Shown here: positions 1 to 9,100 of the stretch, piece after piece | Layout of the letters: each line of letters begins with the position of its first letter | Position numbering within the stretch: position 1 is the first letter of the stretch | Source of the DNA: Spirosoma lacussanchae | GTDB taxonomy: Bacteria > Bacteroidota > Bacteroidia > Cytophagales > Spirosomataceae | Direction of reading: 5' to 3' | Length of the DNA stretch: 64,000 nucleotides | Assembly (NCBI RefSeq): GCF_005870035.1 | Contig: NZ_SWJG01000001.1 | Coordinates: forward strand, 1,413,639-1,477,638 | Made by a program: the position numbers and the translations under genes | Notes under the pieces: model-generated | Seen by the model: the letters and a program-made list of their open reading frames with translations, nothing else | What the model was told of the DNA's origin: nothing | Databases searched by the model: none

Positions 1-2
1 AA

Positions 3-938
3 AGCTACTGGCTCGTTGGCGGGCTGTTCTCCTGGCTGATTGCCCCCTGGGTGCTGGGGTTGCTCACCGTGCCGAACCTGTTGCAGGTACTGCAGGAGAC
101 CGATTCCGGAACGCTGTTCTGGACCTATTTCTGGGGCGTACTCTGGGGGTTTGGCGGACTAACCTTCGGCCTCGCCATGCGCTACCTGGGTCTCTCGCTT
201 GGTATGGCGGTGGTGCTGGGCCTGTGTGCCGTGTTCGGTACGCTGGTGCCGCCGATCTGGGGGGGGCAGTTTGCCGGTCTGATCAACACCACCTCCGGCC
301 AGGTAATCGTGCTGGGGCTGGCGGTATGTGTAGTCGGAATCAGCATTTGTGGTGTAGCGGGTATGATGAAAGAAAAATCGCAGCCCGAAGCCGAGAAGAA
401 AGCGGCCATTGCCGAGTTCGATCTGCGCAAAGGCTTTCTGGTTGCGGTATTTTCCGGTGTGATGAGCGCCTGTTTCTCGTTCGGTTTAACGGCCGGGCAG
501 TCCATCGCCGAACGGGCCGTCCGCTACGGAGCCGATCCGCTCTATATGAACAACGCAGCCCTGGTGATTATTCTGCTCGGTGGCCTGACGACCAACGCCG
601 TCTGGACGATCTACCTCAACTTTCGAAACCAGACTTTTTCTGATTACACCAACCTGTCGGCTCCCATTCTGCGAAATATCCTCTTCTGCGCCATGGCCGG
701 GGTTACCTGGTACTTCCAGTTCTTCTTCTATGGTATGGGCGACAGCCAGATGGGGGAGTACCGCTTTTCGGGCTGGACACTTCATATGGCCTTTATCATC
801 GCCTTCAGCAGTCTGTGGGGCCTGTACCTGCACGAGTGGCGCGGAGCCAATCAATCGACCCTGCGAACTATCAAGCTGGGTATACTGACGGTTGTGCTGT
901 CGTCCGTTATTGTGGGTATCGGCAATTACCTAGCCTGA
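3..938 (+). CDS. rhaT: RhaT-like L-rhamnose/H+ symporter, 3' part
   Basis: Inner-membrane sugar:proton symporter of the RhaT family, importing rhamnose or a related 6-deoxysugar. The frame is open from base 3 through the left edge, so the N-terminus lies outside the window; the GTG at 51 is only an internal codon. Family features seen: a TMRYLGxSxGMA-like segment (here AMRYLGLSLGMA), a FDLRKGFLVAVFSGVMSA stretch after a charged cytoplasmic loop, ADPLYMNN, and WYFQFFFYGMG near the C-terminus. About eight hydrophobic segments remain, and the visible part is close to the full E. coli length of about 344 residues. No other rhamnose gene is visible, so the substrate is inferred from the family only. 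Confidence 0.85.
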   Translation, partial: SYWLVGGLFSWLIAPWVLGLLTVPNLLQVLQETDSGTLFWTYFWGVLWGFGGLTFGLAMRYLGLSLGMAVVLGLCAVFGTLVPPIWGGQFAGLINTTSGQVIVLGLAVCVVGISICGVAGMMKEKSQPEAEKKAAIAEFDLRKGFLVAVFSGVMSACFSFGLTAGQSIAERAVRYGADPLYMNNAALVIILLGGLTTNAVWTIYLNFRNQTFSDYTNLSAPILRNILFCAMAGVTWYFQFFFYGMGDSQMGEYRFSGWTLHMAFIIAFSSLWGLYLHEWRGANQSTLRTIKLGILTVVLSSVIVGIGNYLA

Positions 939-1419
939 TGAAAATCAGGCGTCTACAACGAGTCGGTGCAGCGCGATAGCGAATAGGAAAATTATTACTC
1001 CCTAAAACCGATAGACTATTTCATAACAACTTGTTTATCAAATTTTTAGCATGTTGTTTGGATTTTTAAAATTGGTATTTCACCTTTGCCTACCAATCTA
1101 CAAGATCCTAAGCGGCACGCTCCTGTTATGAAAGCTCCAGTTGCTTTGTATACCGGTTTACCTCACGCACAGAAACCACTCCCGGCTCTGCTGTGTATGC
1201 GAATGTGCTGTTGTTGAACAGGTCTTCCTCACGTTACCCTAACTAACCCATTTTCTGCAACCCGTCTCGTCGGCTACCCGATACAGGCCGGTTGCTTCCA
1301 AGCCAGCTGCAACCTGGCATCAACGTAAACTATATTATCCTATAATATCTATAGGATATAAGTACAAATAAGATCATTAACCAGGCTGATTAAGCCAGAA
1401 ACGATAGTCAGATTACAGT
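939..1419. other. Intergenic region, 481 bp, no gene seen
   Basis: AT-rich spacer with no credible ORF. At 1057-1088 TTTG, 20 bases, then CACCTTTG loosely resembles a Bacteroidota promoter (TTTG ... TAnnTTTG), but the -7 box has C for T, so it is weak. The most structured part is the inverted repeat at 1336-1358, listed separately. Confidence 0.5.
1336..1358. promoter_or_regulatory. AT-rich inverted repeat, possible operator
   Basis: Perfect 9-bp arms, TATCCTATA and TATAGGATA, are separated by 5 bp and centred about 73 bp before the ATG of the fatty acid hydroxylase gene. The symmetry, size and position suit a dimeric repressor site over a promoter. No regulator gene is adjacent, so the bound protein is unknown. 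Confidence 0.4.
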
Positions 1420-2649
1420 ATGGAAATCAATTGGCTAGCATTTGCGGTTCCGTTTTTTCTCCTGCTCATGGGACTGGAGTACCTCGTGAGCCGCTGGCAG
1501 CGTAAAGACTACTTTACGTTCAGCAGCTCGGTGGCCAATCTTAACGTGGGGATCATTGAGCGGCTACTGGACAGTTTTACCGTTGGGGCCTTTTATTTCG
1601 TCTACGATTCGCTGCATCGGCACTACGCCCTGTTCGATATACAGCCCGGCCTCTGGACCTGGATTGTTCTTTTTCTGGCTACGGATTTTGTCTGGTACTG
1701 GTATCACCGGCTGGCGCACGAGATCAACCTGTTCTGGGCCGCTCATATCGTACATCACCAGAGCGATGAGTTCAACTATACCGTGTCGGCCCGGATCACT
1801 GTTTTTCAGGCCATCCTGCGAACCGGGTTCTGGTCGGTGCTGCCCATCGTAGGCTTTCCGGCCGAGATGATTACAAGTTTGCTGTTGCTGCACGGCCTGT
1901 ATCCTTTCTTTATTCATACGCGTACCATCGGTAAATTGGGCTGGCTGGAATACGTGCTCGTAACTCCCTCTCACCACCGCGTTCACCACGCCAGCAATCC
2001 GGCCTACCTCGATAAAAACTACGGCGATGTGCTCATCATCTGGGACAAGCTTTTCGGTACGTTTATTGAAGAAGATGAAGAGCCGGTATATGGCCTAACC
2101 AAGCCGCTCAATAGCCATAGTTTTCTATGGCAGCATTTTCATTTCCTGCTGGAGCTGTTGGTGTCGGTTCGGCAAACGCCCGGCTTTCGGGCTAAGCTGC
2201 GGCTGCTGTTCGGTCGACCGTACGCGGTTGACCCTGCCTGGCGCGAACGGTTGGAAGAGCAGTTCCTATGGGCCGACGCGCCAACCCGCTCACACACGTC
2301 GACTGCCAGTAATCACCGCTTCCGGGGCTATGTAATTGGTCAGATGGTGTTGACGCTGGCGTTGCTCTTCGGACTGCTCCTATACGAACAGCACATCCCG
2401 GCCGTATACCAGTGGCTGGCAGCGGGCTTCATCCTCCTGACAGTCGTAAATATGGGGGCGGTGCTGGAACAGCGACAGTGGGTGCTTTACCTGGAAATAG
2501 CCCGGGTGGGCGTGTTGTGGATGACGCTGTACGCGTTGTCGGGCTACAAACTGCTCATCGTATTGGCCTATATCGGCTCACTGTCGCTCTGGGCCTATTT
2601 CGCCACGGTGAAGCGGCATTATTATCAACTTATCTACGGAATCAAATAA
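1420..2649 (+). CDS. Fatty acid hydroxylase / sterol desaturase family membrane protein
   Basis: Membrane di-iron oxygenase, 409 aa, of the fatty acid hydroxylase superfamily, which hydroxylates or desaturates lipids or carotenoids. The eight-histidine iron-binding motifs are visible: HRLAHE (HxxxH) near residue 99, HIVHHQ (HxxHH) near 110 and HHRVHH near 188. Hydrophobic segments lie before and between them, and a second group of about four membrane spans forms a C-terminal extension after residue 300, which the core family lacks. First gene of a tight operon; the next begins 20 bp downstream. The lipid substrate cannot be read from sequence. Confidence 0.85.
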   Translation: MEINWLAFAVPFFLLLMGLEYLVSRWQRKDYFTFSSSVANLNVGIIERLLDSFTVGAFYFVYDSLHRHYALFDIQPGLWTWIVLFLATDFVWYWYHRLAHEINLFWAAHIVHHQSDEFNYTVSARITVFQAILRTGFWSVLPIVGFPAEMITSLLLLHGLYPFFIHTRTIGKLGWLEYVLVTPSHHRVHHASNPAYLDKNYGDVLIIWDKLFGTFIEEDEEPVYGLTKPLNSHSFLWQHFHFLLELLVSVRQTPGFRAKLRLLFGRPYAVDPAWRERLEEQFLWADAPTRSHTSTASNHRFRGYVIGQMVLTLALLFGLLLYEQHIPAVYQWLAAGFILLTVVNMGAVLEQRQWVLYLEIARVGVLWMTLYALSGYKLLIVLAYIGSLSLWAYFATVKRHYYQLIYGIK

Positions 2650-2669
2650 TCACCTAAACAACCAGTACG

Positions 2670-3305
2670 ATGACACTTGAATTTGTAAATGAGCACGGCG
2701 AAATCCGCCCGCTAACCGTTAAAGAGCGTTTCTCGCCACGAGTCAGTTATGTACGGCCGCTGCAAACCGGCGATACCGTTCCTTTCTTCAGTGTAGGCGG
2801 GGCGCTGCAGGGCTGGCAGGCCGTTACCTCGGATCGGTCAGCGGCCGGGCAGACCACTTCGGTGCTCGAACTCGTTGAGCAGCGGCCGCTGGTGATCAGT
2901 TTCTACTGCCCATGCTGGGGAGCCTATGCGCGGCCGTACCTCGATGCGCTGGTGGCGCTGGCCGGTGAGCTGCGGGCCGCTGGTGCCGATCTGGTCGTTT
3001 TTTCGAATGAGTCGTCGCCCTCCCTGGCGCGTCAGATCGGACCGATCGACTTCACGGTCGTGTATGACGCCGACTTCTCAGTAGCCCGCACGTTCGGAGT
3101 TTATTCGGAAGAGAATCCAATCTGGGATCGGGTGTCGGGCATTTCGGAAGAAGTGTTCACGCCAGCGCTGTACGTGGTGGGGGCTGACCGGCGGGTGTCT
3201 TATCACTTCCTGGACGAGGATTTCAACGGGCCCTTTGATCGGAAAGCGGTTATTGACGCGGTGCTGGCACTGCCGTATCCGCGTCAGCAAGTCCAGTTTG
3301 CCTAA
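2670..3305 (+). CDS. Peroxiredoxin-like (AhpC/TSA superfamily) protein
   Basis: Thioredoxin-fold protein, 211 aa. A 50-residue N-terminal part leads into DTVPFFSVGG and then the redox site SFYCPCWGAY, where a peroxiredoxin normally has PxxxT/SxxC. The strand VVFSNES and the FTVVYDADFSVARTFGVY block match the peroxiredoxin fold, and FTPALYVV carries the cis-Pro region. No signal peptide, so probably cytoplasmic. The CPC pair is unusual and may make it a thiol reductase rather than a peroxidase. It sits between the hydroxylase and the ACT-like gene, possibly handling oxidative by-products of the operon's oxygenases (inference). Confidence 0.75.
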   Translation: MTLEFVNEHGEIRPLTVKERFSPRVSYVRPLQTGDTVPFFSVGGALQGWQAVTSDRSAAGQTTSVLELVEQRPLVISFYCPCWGAYARPYLDALVALAGELRAAGADLVVFSNESSPSLARQIGPIDFTVVYDADFSVARTFGVYSEENPIWDRVSGISEEVFTPALYVVGADRRVSYHFLDEDFNGPFDRKAVIDAVLALPYPRQQVQFA

Positions 3306-3317
3306 CTAAACAAACAC

Positions 3318-3581
3318 ATGACGGCAGCAACGGGGAATTCAGGATGGCAGGAAGTCAACTATCGGATTGTTGGTTTTGACCGGCCGTGTTTTGTGAGCGA
3401 CGTGCTTCAGGCCGTACCACAGACGGAGGCCTGCCAGCTGGTGAGTGTACACTTTGAGGCCGATGGAATCCGCGCTGTTGGCGAACTGGCCGTTCGCCTG
3501 TCGCCGGCACACCCAACCCGGCGAATTGATCAGCAACTGCAGTCTGTAAAAGGAATCGTACGAATCGACACTGTATTCTAA
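3318..3581 (+). CDS. Small ACT-like domain protein
   Basis: An 87-residue protein whose pattern (IVGFDRPCFVSDVLQAVPQ, then VSVHFEADGIRAVGELAVRL, then LQSVKGIVRIDTVF) resembles the beta-alpha-beta-beta-alpha-beta ACT fold of amino-acid-binding regulatory modules. It stands alone without a catalytic domain and starts 12 bp after the peroxiredoxin-like gene. Assignment rests on pattern only; it may bind a small ligand or simply be a ferredoxin-like fold. Confidence 0.45.
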   Translation: MTAATGNSGWQEVNYRIVGFDRPCFVSDVLQAVPQTEACQLVSVHFEADGIRAVGELAVRLSPAHPTRRIDQQLQSVKGIVRIDTVF

Positions 3582-3592
3582 TTAGATAGATC

Positions 3593-4525
3593 ATGACAAC
3601 GAATGAACCGATCAATGAGCCACTGAATCCGTATGCCCGCTGGTTCATGCTGCTCTGGCTGCTGGCGTTGGTGATCGCATCGGGGTTTAGGCTGGCCAAG
3701 GAACCAACCTACCGGGAGCTGATCGAAGAATGGCACCAGCAGCGGGTTGAGTCGCTCCGGAGTGAAAACGGCTGGCTGAACCTGGCGGGGCTGTACTGGC
3801 TGAAAGAAGGAGTCAACTCCGTTGGTACTGATCCAGGTAATGACCTGATGTTTCCGGGTGGTAAAGCGCCCGATCAGCTCGGTACGTTTCGTCTGGCGAA
3901 GGGTGAGGTGTCCTTTGAGGCTGCACCGGGTCAGGTGGTGCAGGTCGACGGGCAGCCCGTGCTGTCGACAAAAACCATTTTTGCGGCCAGTCAAACAAAA
4001 CCAGTTGTGCTGGCTCACGGCTCCCTGCGCTGGTTCGTTATTAAGCGCGGAGACCGGTATGCTATCCGGCTTCGCGATCTGGAAAGTTCGTTTCTGAAAG
4101 AGTTTACAGGTATCGAGCGCTTTCCGGTCAATGAAGCATTCCGGGTTAAGGCCCGGCTCGAGCGTCCTGAAAAGCCACGCACCATTCCCATTCTGGACAT
4201 TACGGGGCAAACCAATCAGCAGCCGCTGGTCGGTTCGCTGGTGTTTGACCTCGATGGTAAAACACACCGGCTCGACGCGGTCGGCGAGGGTAGCAGACTC
4301 TTTATACTGTTTGGCGATGAGACCAACAGCCACGATACCTATGGATCGGGCCGTTTTCTGTACGCCGATGTGCCCGGCGCCGACGGACTGACAACCCTCG
4401 ATTTTAACAAAAGTATCAATCCGCCCTGTGCGTTCACGCCCTACGCCACCTGTCCGCTGCCTCCGAAGCAGAACAAGCTGGCCGTGGCCATCCCGGCGGG
4501 AGAGAAACGCTACGGCGACCATTAA
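3593..4525 (+). CDS. DUF1684 family protein
   Basis: 310 aa. A hydrophobic N-terminal segment (about residues 17-32) suggests a membrane anchor or uncleaved signal. The rest carries hallmarks of the DUF1684 family: WHQQRVESLRSENGWLNLAGLYWL near the start of the domain, RPEKPRTIPILDITG, and a C-terminal DETNSHDTYGSGRFLY followed by LDFNKSINPPCAF and YATCPLPP. The family has no established reaction to my knowledge. It lies 11 bp after the ACT-like gene, inside the lipid-oxidation operon. Confidence 0.75.
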   Translation: MTTNEPINEPLNPYARWFMLLWLLALVIASGFRLAKEPTYRELIEEWHQQRVESLRSENGWLNLAGLYWLKEGVNSVGTDPGNDLMFPGGKAPDQLGTFRLAKGEVSFEAAPGQVVQVDGQPVLSTKTIFAASQTKPVVLAHGSLRWFVIKRGDRYAIRLRDLESSFLKEFTGIERFPVNEAFRVKARLERPEKPRTIPILDITGQTNQQPLVGSLVFDLDGKTHRLDAVGEGSRLFILFGDETNSHDTYGSGRFLYADVPGADGLTTLDFNKSINPPCAFTPYATCPLPPKQNKLAVAIPAGEKRYGDH

Positions 4526-4578
4526 TACCCCCATGCCCGAGTGGCTTGCCGGGGCTGTGCACCAAAACCATAACGAAT

Positions 4579-5025
4579 ATGGCTCTCACCAATGACCTGA
4601 TTTGCCCGACCGATGGCGTACAGATCAATGAAACAAAAGTCCGGCTGGTAGCGGGCCTTGTCCTGCTGGTAACGGCGCTTTACCTGATTACGGGCTGGCT
4701 GGCGCTGCCGTTGCTACTGGCCGCGGACTTTGGCCTGCGCGGCTTCGATCTGGGCAAATACAGTCCCCTGGGCAACCTGGCCGACCAACTGGTTAAGCTG
4801 GGACGCCTACCGTATAAAGGGACCGACCAGGCACCCAAGCGGTTTGCCGCCCGGATTGGCCTGGCTTTCGGCCTGCTTATCTCGATTCTCCAGCTGCTGG
4901 GGATTTCGTCTCTGATCCCGGCTGCTGTACTGGCCGTCTTCGCAACCCTCGAATCCGTAATCGGATTCTGCGCGGGTTGCCTGGTTTATACGTATTACGT
5001 TCGCCTGTTTCCGAAGGCAGCTTAA
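4579..5025 (+). CDS. DUF4395 family membrane protein
   Basis: Small integral membrane protein with CPTDGVQINETKVR at the N-terminus followed by hydrophobic helices, typical of DUF4395 proteins. The frame is open from a TTG at 4546, but I choose the ATG at 4579 (MALTNDLICP) because the family motif follows directly; this gives 148 aa. Four membrane segments are visible, ending in a Cys-containing span (IGFCAGCLVYTYYV). Function unknown; DUF4395 proteins are often encoded near thiol or sulfur-transfer genes, and a CPC-containing thioredoxin-fold protein is encoded three genes upstream. Confidence 0.7.
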   Translation: MALTNDLICPTDGVQINETKVRLVAGLVLLVTALYLITGWLALPLLLAADFGLRGFDLGKYSPLGNLADQLVKLGRLPYKGTDQAPKRFAARIGLAFGLLISILQLLGISSLIPAAVLAVFATLESVIGFCAGCLVYTYYVRLFPKAA

Positions 5026-5038
5026 CTGAGAGTATTCC

Positions 5039-5857
5039 ATGCTACTATCTGCTAACGACACCCCTGTTCAATATGCCCCCGTACTGACGGCTGAGCAAAC
5101 CAATTTCTTCAATCAAAACGGCTTTATCCAGCTGAAGCATTTCGTAGACCGAGCCACTGTACAGACGTTCCTGCAGGAGATTCAGCGTATCGAGTCGCTT
5201 TGGTTTGCCGAAAAAGTAGACAAAGTCAATGGGACACCTATCAAATTCGGGCACGATGAAAACGGACAGCGCATTGTGCAGCGTTTTGCGTTTACGTCGG
5301 TCTTTAGTCCGATACTACAACAGTTTCTGACCGATGCGCGCTTGCAGGGGCTGACCCAGCTGCTGGCCCCCTACGAAGGCCGCATTAGCCCCGAAGAAAA
5401 AGACGGTCTGGTCGTAAACCACTACGTTAGAACCCCACAAAGCAATTTTTCGCGCATGGGCTGGCATACCGACAGCCCGCGCGATCTGTTTCTGGGTCAC
5501 CGTATCCGGCCGATGCTGAACGTAGGCCTGCACCTGGACGACTGCCCGCAGCAGAACGGGGGCTTGCGCGTATTGCCCGGTACGCACCGGCAGAATACAC
5601 TGATGACACTGTTCCGGAAACGGCAGTTTGTTGATCACCGGCCCGACCCGCGCGAGGTTGGATTCGACATTGAAGCCGGTGACCTGACCATTCATAACGG
5701 CAGTTTGTGGCACCGGGTCGAGCAGTCGCCCCATATCGGGGCGGCCAGCCGTCGGCGGGTAATGTACATCCCCATCATCACCGGCGATTATTTGCCTAAG
5801 CACGCAACCAGCAAAACGCCTTTTTACCATCGGTTTGCCAAACGGTTTCAGGACTAA
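5039..5857 (+). CDS. Phytanoyl-CoA dioxygenase (PhyH) family protein
   Basis: Fe(II)/2-oxoglutarate-dependent dioxygenase of the PhyH family, 272 aa, hydroxylating a lipid or other small molecule. Seen: N-terminal FFNQNGFIQLKHFVD, the metal-binding HxD in MGWHTDSPRD, VGLHLDDCPQQNGGLRVLPGTH, and the distal His with the 2OG region in HNGSLWHRVEQSP. It ends the operon and starts 14 bp after DUF4395. With the membrane hydroxylase at the head, the cluster has two different iron oxygenases, which points to modification of one hydrophobic product (inference). Confidence 0.85.
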   Translation: MLLSANDTPVQYAPVLTAEQTNFFNQNGFIQLKHFVDRATVQTFLQEIQRIESLWFAEKVDKVNGTPIKFGHDENGQRIVQRFAFTSVFSPILQQFLTDARLQGLTQLLAPYEGRISPEEKDGLVVNHYVRTPQSNFSRMGWHTDSPRDLFLGHRIRPMLNVGLHLDDCPQQNGGLRVLPGTHRQNTLMTLFRKRQFVDHRPDPREVGFDIEAGDLTIHNGSLWHRVEQSPHIGAASRRRVMYIPIITGDYLPKHATSKTPFYHRFAKRFQD

Positions 5858-5918
5858 CAAGGCAACCTCCGCACGTACGTTCAGTCAAGCCCAGTCTCCC
5901 AACTCTCATATACACACA

Positions 5919-6020
5919 ATGACGAAGAAAAATAAACAGCGCCCACCCGCCCGTGCCAGACCGGACATAGGCGGAATCGATACCAAAATGATAGTATTCG
6001 GACGCCACGCTGTCGATTGA
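5919..6020 (+). CDS. Possible 33-residue leader peptide
   Basis: A short frame starts at ATG 5919 after a CACACA run, encoding a basic start (MTKKNKQRPPARARP), and stops at 6020 just before two hairpins in the SusC leader. No homology is recognised. It may be a leader ORF or chance. Confidence 0.2.
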   Translation: MTKKNKQRPPARARPDIGGIDTKMIVFGRHAVD

Positions 6021-6033
6021 TGGCGAAGGCAGG

Positions 6034-6098
6034 CCCCCAACTGGCGGCAACCAGGGCGGGGGTATAAAAAAACCGGAACGGCGGCAACCGTCCCGGTT
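6034..6098 (+). promoter_or_regulatory. Twin hairpins with identical loops in the SusC leader
   Basis: Two adjacent stem-loops. The first (6034-6062) has CTGG-CGGCAA-CCAG inside an outer CCCCC/GGGGG stem. The second (6071-6098) pairs AACCGGAACGG with CCGTCCCGGTT around the same CGGCAA loop, with one mismatch. They lie 52 bp before the SusC start. The A-run before the second becomes a T-run on the minus strand, so a minus-strand terminator is possible, but no minus-strand gene needs one. A plus-strand leader structure is more likely. Confidence 0.4.
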
Positions 6099-6149
6099 GG
6101 TACACAACAAGGTCCTGGCAGACCTCATTTTCACGTAACCAATACAATA

Positions 6150-9100
6150 ATGCAAAAATTTATTGGACTGGTAGTAGTCTATCTGCTACTTGGTAGTCGT
6201 TTGCTGGCACAAACGGCCACTATCTCCGGAACCGTGCGTTCCGATAATCAGGAGCCGCTCCCCGGCGCTAACGTCGTGCTGAAGGGACAAAACAAGGGGG
6301 CTAGTACCGACGGAACCGGGCGCTACTCCATCCAGGCGGGGGCCGGCCAGGTGCTGGTCATCTCGGCCATTGGCTACAAAACCACCGAGGTTCGCGTCCC
6401 TGACGTGGGCGGCTCTACCCGGCTGGACGTAACGCTTCAGGAGGCCCCGGCCCAGCTGGGTGAAGTTGTCGTGGTGGGTTACGGCACCCAGGAGCGAAAG
6501 AACCTGATCGGCGCCGTAACCCAGATCAATGCCGACGAAATAAAGACCCGGCCTGTGGCCAGTTTCGAGCAGCAGCTGCAGGGCCGGGTGGCGGGCGTAC
6601 AGGTGTCGGCCAACACCGGCGTACCGGGCGACGGGCTATACTTCCGTATTCGGGGCAGCACCTCTATCAACGCCAGCAACGACCCGCTCTACGTGGTCGA
6701 TGGTGTATTCATCAACAACAACAGCCTCCAGAAAATTACGACCCAGGGGCAGGCCAACAACCCGCTGGCCGATATCAACCCGGCCGATATCGAGTCGATT
6801 TCGATTCTGAAAGACGCCGAAGCCACAGCTATTTACGGCGCACGGGCGGCCAACGGCGTGGTGGTGATCACGACCAAGCGAGGCTCCTACAACGCCAAAA
6901 CAAAAGTGGCGCTGAACACCTCGGTAGGGCAGGCCTGGGCTCCTAAGCTTTGGGATCTGGTGACCGGCCCCGAGCACGCTACCATCATCAACGAGGCCTG
7001 GGTGAACGATGGAAAACCGGTTGCCACACGACCCTTCCGGCCTGTTGCCGAGGGCGGACGGGGCCTGCCCGAAGAGCAGCAGACCTACGACCGGCTGGGC
7101 GATATTTTCCGAACGGGCGCCTTGCAGAATTACGACCTCAACGTGTCGGGCGGGAATCAGCAAACCCGCTTTTACCTCGGTGGCGGGTATACCAGCCAGC
7201 AAGCTACCCTGCGGACCAACGACTTTGCGCGGGCCAGCTTCAAACTCAACCTCGACCACGAGCTGACCGACCGAATCCGGATCGGAACCAGCAACATCTT
7301 CTCGCAGTCGAACCGGACCAATGCCCGCGTTGGCGACGGACCTCAGGGTGGTATTCTGCAGGCGGCTCTGCATACGCCCACCTACCTGCCCAAGTTCAAT
7401 ACCGACGGCACCTACGCCAAATGGGCGGGGTTCGACAACCTCGACGTGCTGATCAACAATACCGATATGCAATCGGTCAGTACGCGCTACATCGGCAACC
7501 TCTACGGCGAGTACGACATCCTTCCCGGCCTGAAACTTCGCAGCAGCTGGAGCCTCGATTATAACCTCTATGACGAATACGAATACTGGAACACCCTGAC
7601 CAACCGGGGCATCGCCAACAAAGGGCTGGCCACATCGAGCATCAGCCAGAATACCGTCTGGATTAACGAACAGACGCTGCAATACCGCAAAACGTTCGGC
7701 AGTCAGCATTCGTTTGGCGCGCTGCTGGGAAACAGCGTGCAGGGCAACGTGACCAAGCAGACGCTGGCGCAGGGTACCAACTTCCCCTCCGACGACTTCA
7801 AACAGATTGCCTCGGCTTCGGTCACTACCTCGTCGTCGAACCGGAGCCAGAACCGGCTGACGTCGTTCTTCGGGCGGGTCGATTACAACTTTGCGCGGAA
7901 GTATTTTATCGAAGCCAGTCTGCGGGCCGACGCATCGAGCCGGTTTGGGGCTAATAATCGCTGGGGATATTTTCCGTCGGCGGGGGTAGCCTGGCAGATC
8001 AAGCAGGAGCGTTTTCTGCAGGATGTAGGGGCCATCAGCGACCTCAAGCTACGCGCCAGCATCGGCTGGACCGGTAACCAGAACGGCATCAACGATTTTG
8101 CGTCGCGGGGCCTGTGGGGCGGTGGGTTCAACTACCAGGACAACCCCGGCTCGTTCCCGACGCAGCTGGCCAATCCCGACCTGAAATGGGAAACGACCCG
8201 CCAGATCAATGCCGGACTGAACATCGGTCTCTACAACAACCGCATCGGTCTGGAGATCAATGCCTATGAGAAGTATACCTACGATCTGCTGATTCAGGTG
8301 CCGCTGGCCCAGAGTACCGGCTTTTCGAGCATCTTCCGCAACGACGGCGAAATCAGCAACCGGGGGCTGGAGTTTGGGCTGAATACCATCAACATCCAGA
8401 CCAAAAATCTGACCTGGAATACGAGCTTCAACATCTCGGCCAACCGTAACCGCATCGAGAAACTGTCCATTCCGGTCGATGCCAGCTACAACGTACAGCG
8501 GCTGGTGCAGGGGTATCCTTACCATGCCTACTTCGTGTACAAGCAGCTGGGAGTAAACCCCGAAACCGGCGATGCGATCTACGATGATTATAACAAAGAC
8601 GGGGCTATCACGGCGGCCGACCGGCAGTATGTCGGAACGGCGCTGCCCCGGTTCGTCGGCGGCCTGAACAACACCGTAACGTATCGGGGCTTCGACCTGT
8701 CGGTGTTTTTCAACTTCACGTCGGGTAATTTGGTCAACAACAATAATCGGTTCTTCCATGAGTCGGGAGGTACCCGGGACGACCGCCGGGCCATCAACAA
8801 AAACCAGCTCAACCGCTGGCAGAAACCCGGTGACATCACCGATGTACCGCGCATCACCACCCTGGGTAATAACTACAACCTGAATCCTAACAGCCGCTTC
8901 CTCGAAGACGGGTCGTTTGTGCGGCTCAGCAGTCTGGTGGTTGGGTATACGCTGCCCAAATCGCTGTTGCGTCGGGTGGGTATCAGTTCGGCGCGGGTGT
9001 ACTACAACGGGTCGAATCTATGGCTGCTGAGCAACTATCAGGGCCCCGATCCGGAGGTAAACGTAACGGCTAACCAAAGCACCCAGGCGCAGGATCTGGG

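Noticed and set aside
3578..4534. 318-codon minus-strand frame opposite the DUF1684 gene
   Set aside because: Antisense shadow of a gene with clear family motifs.
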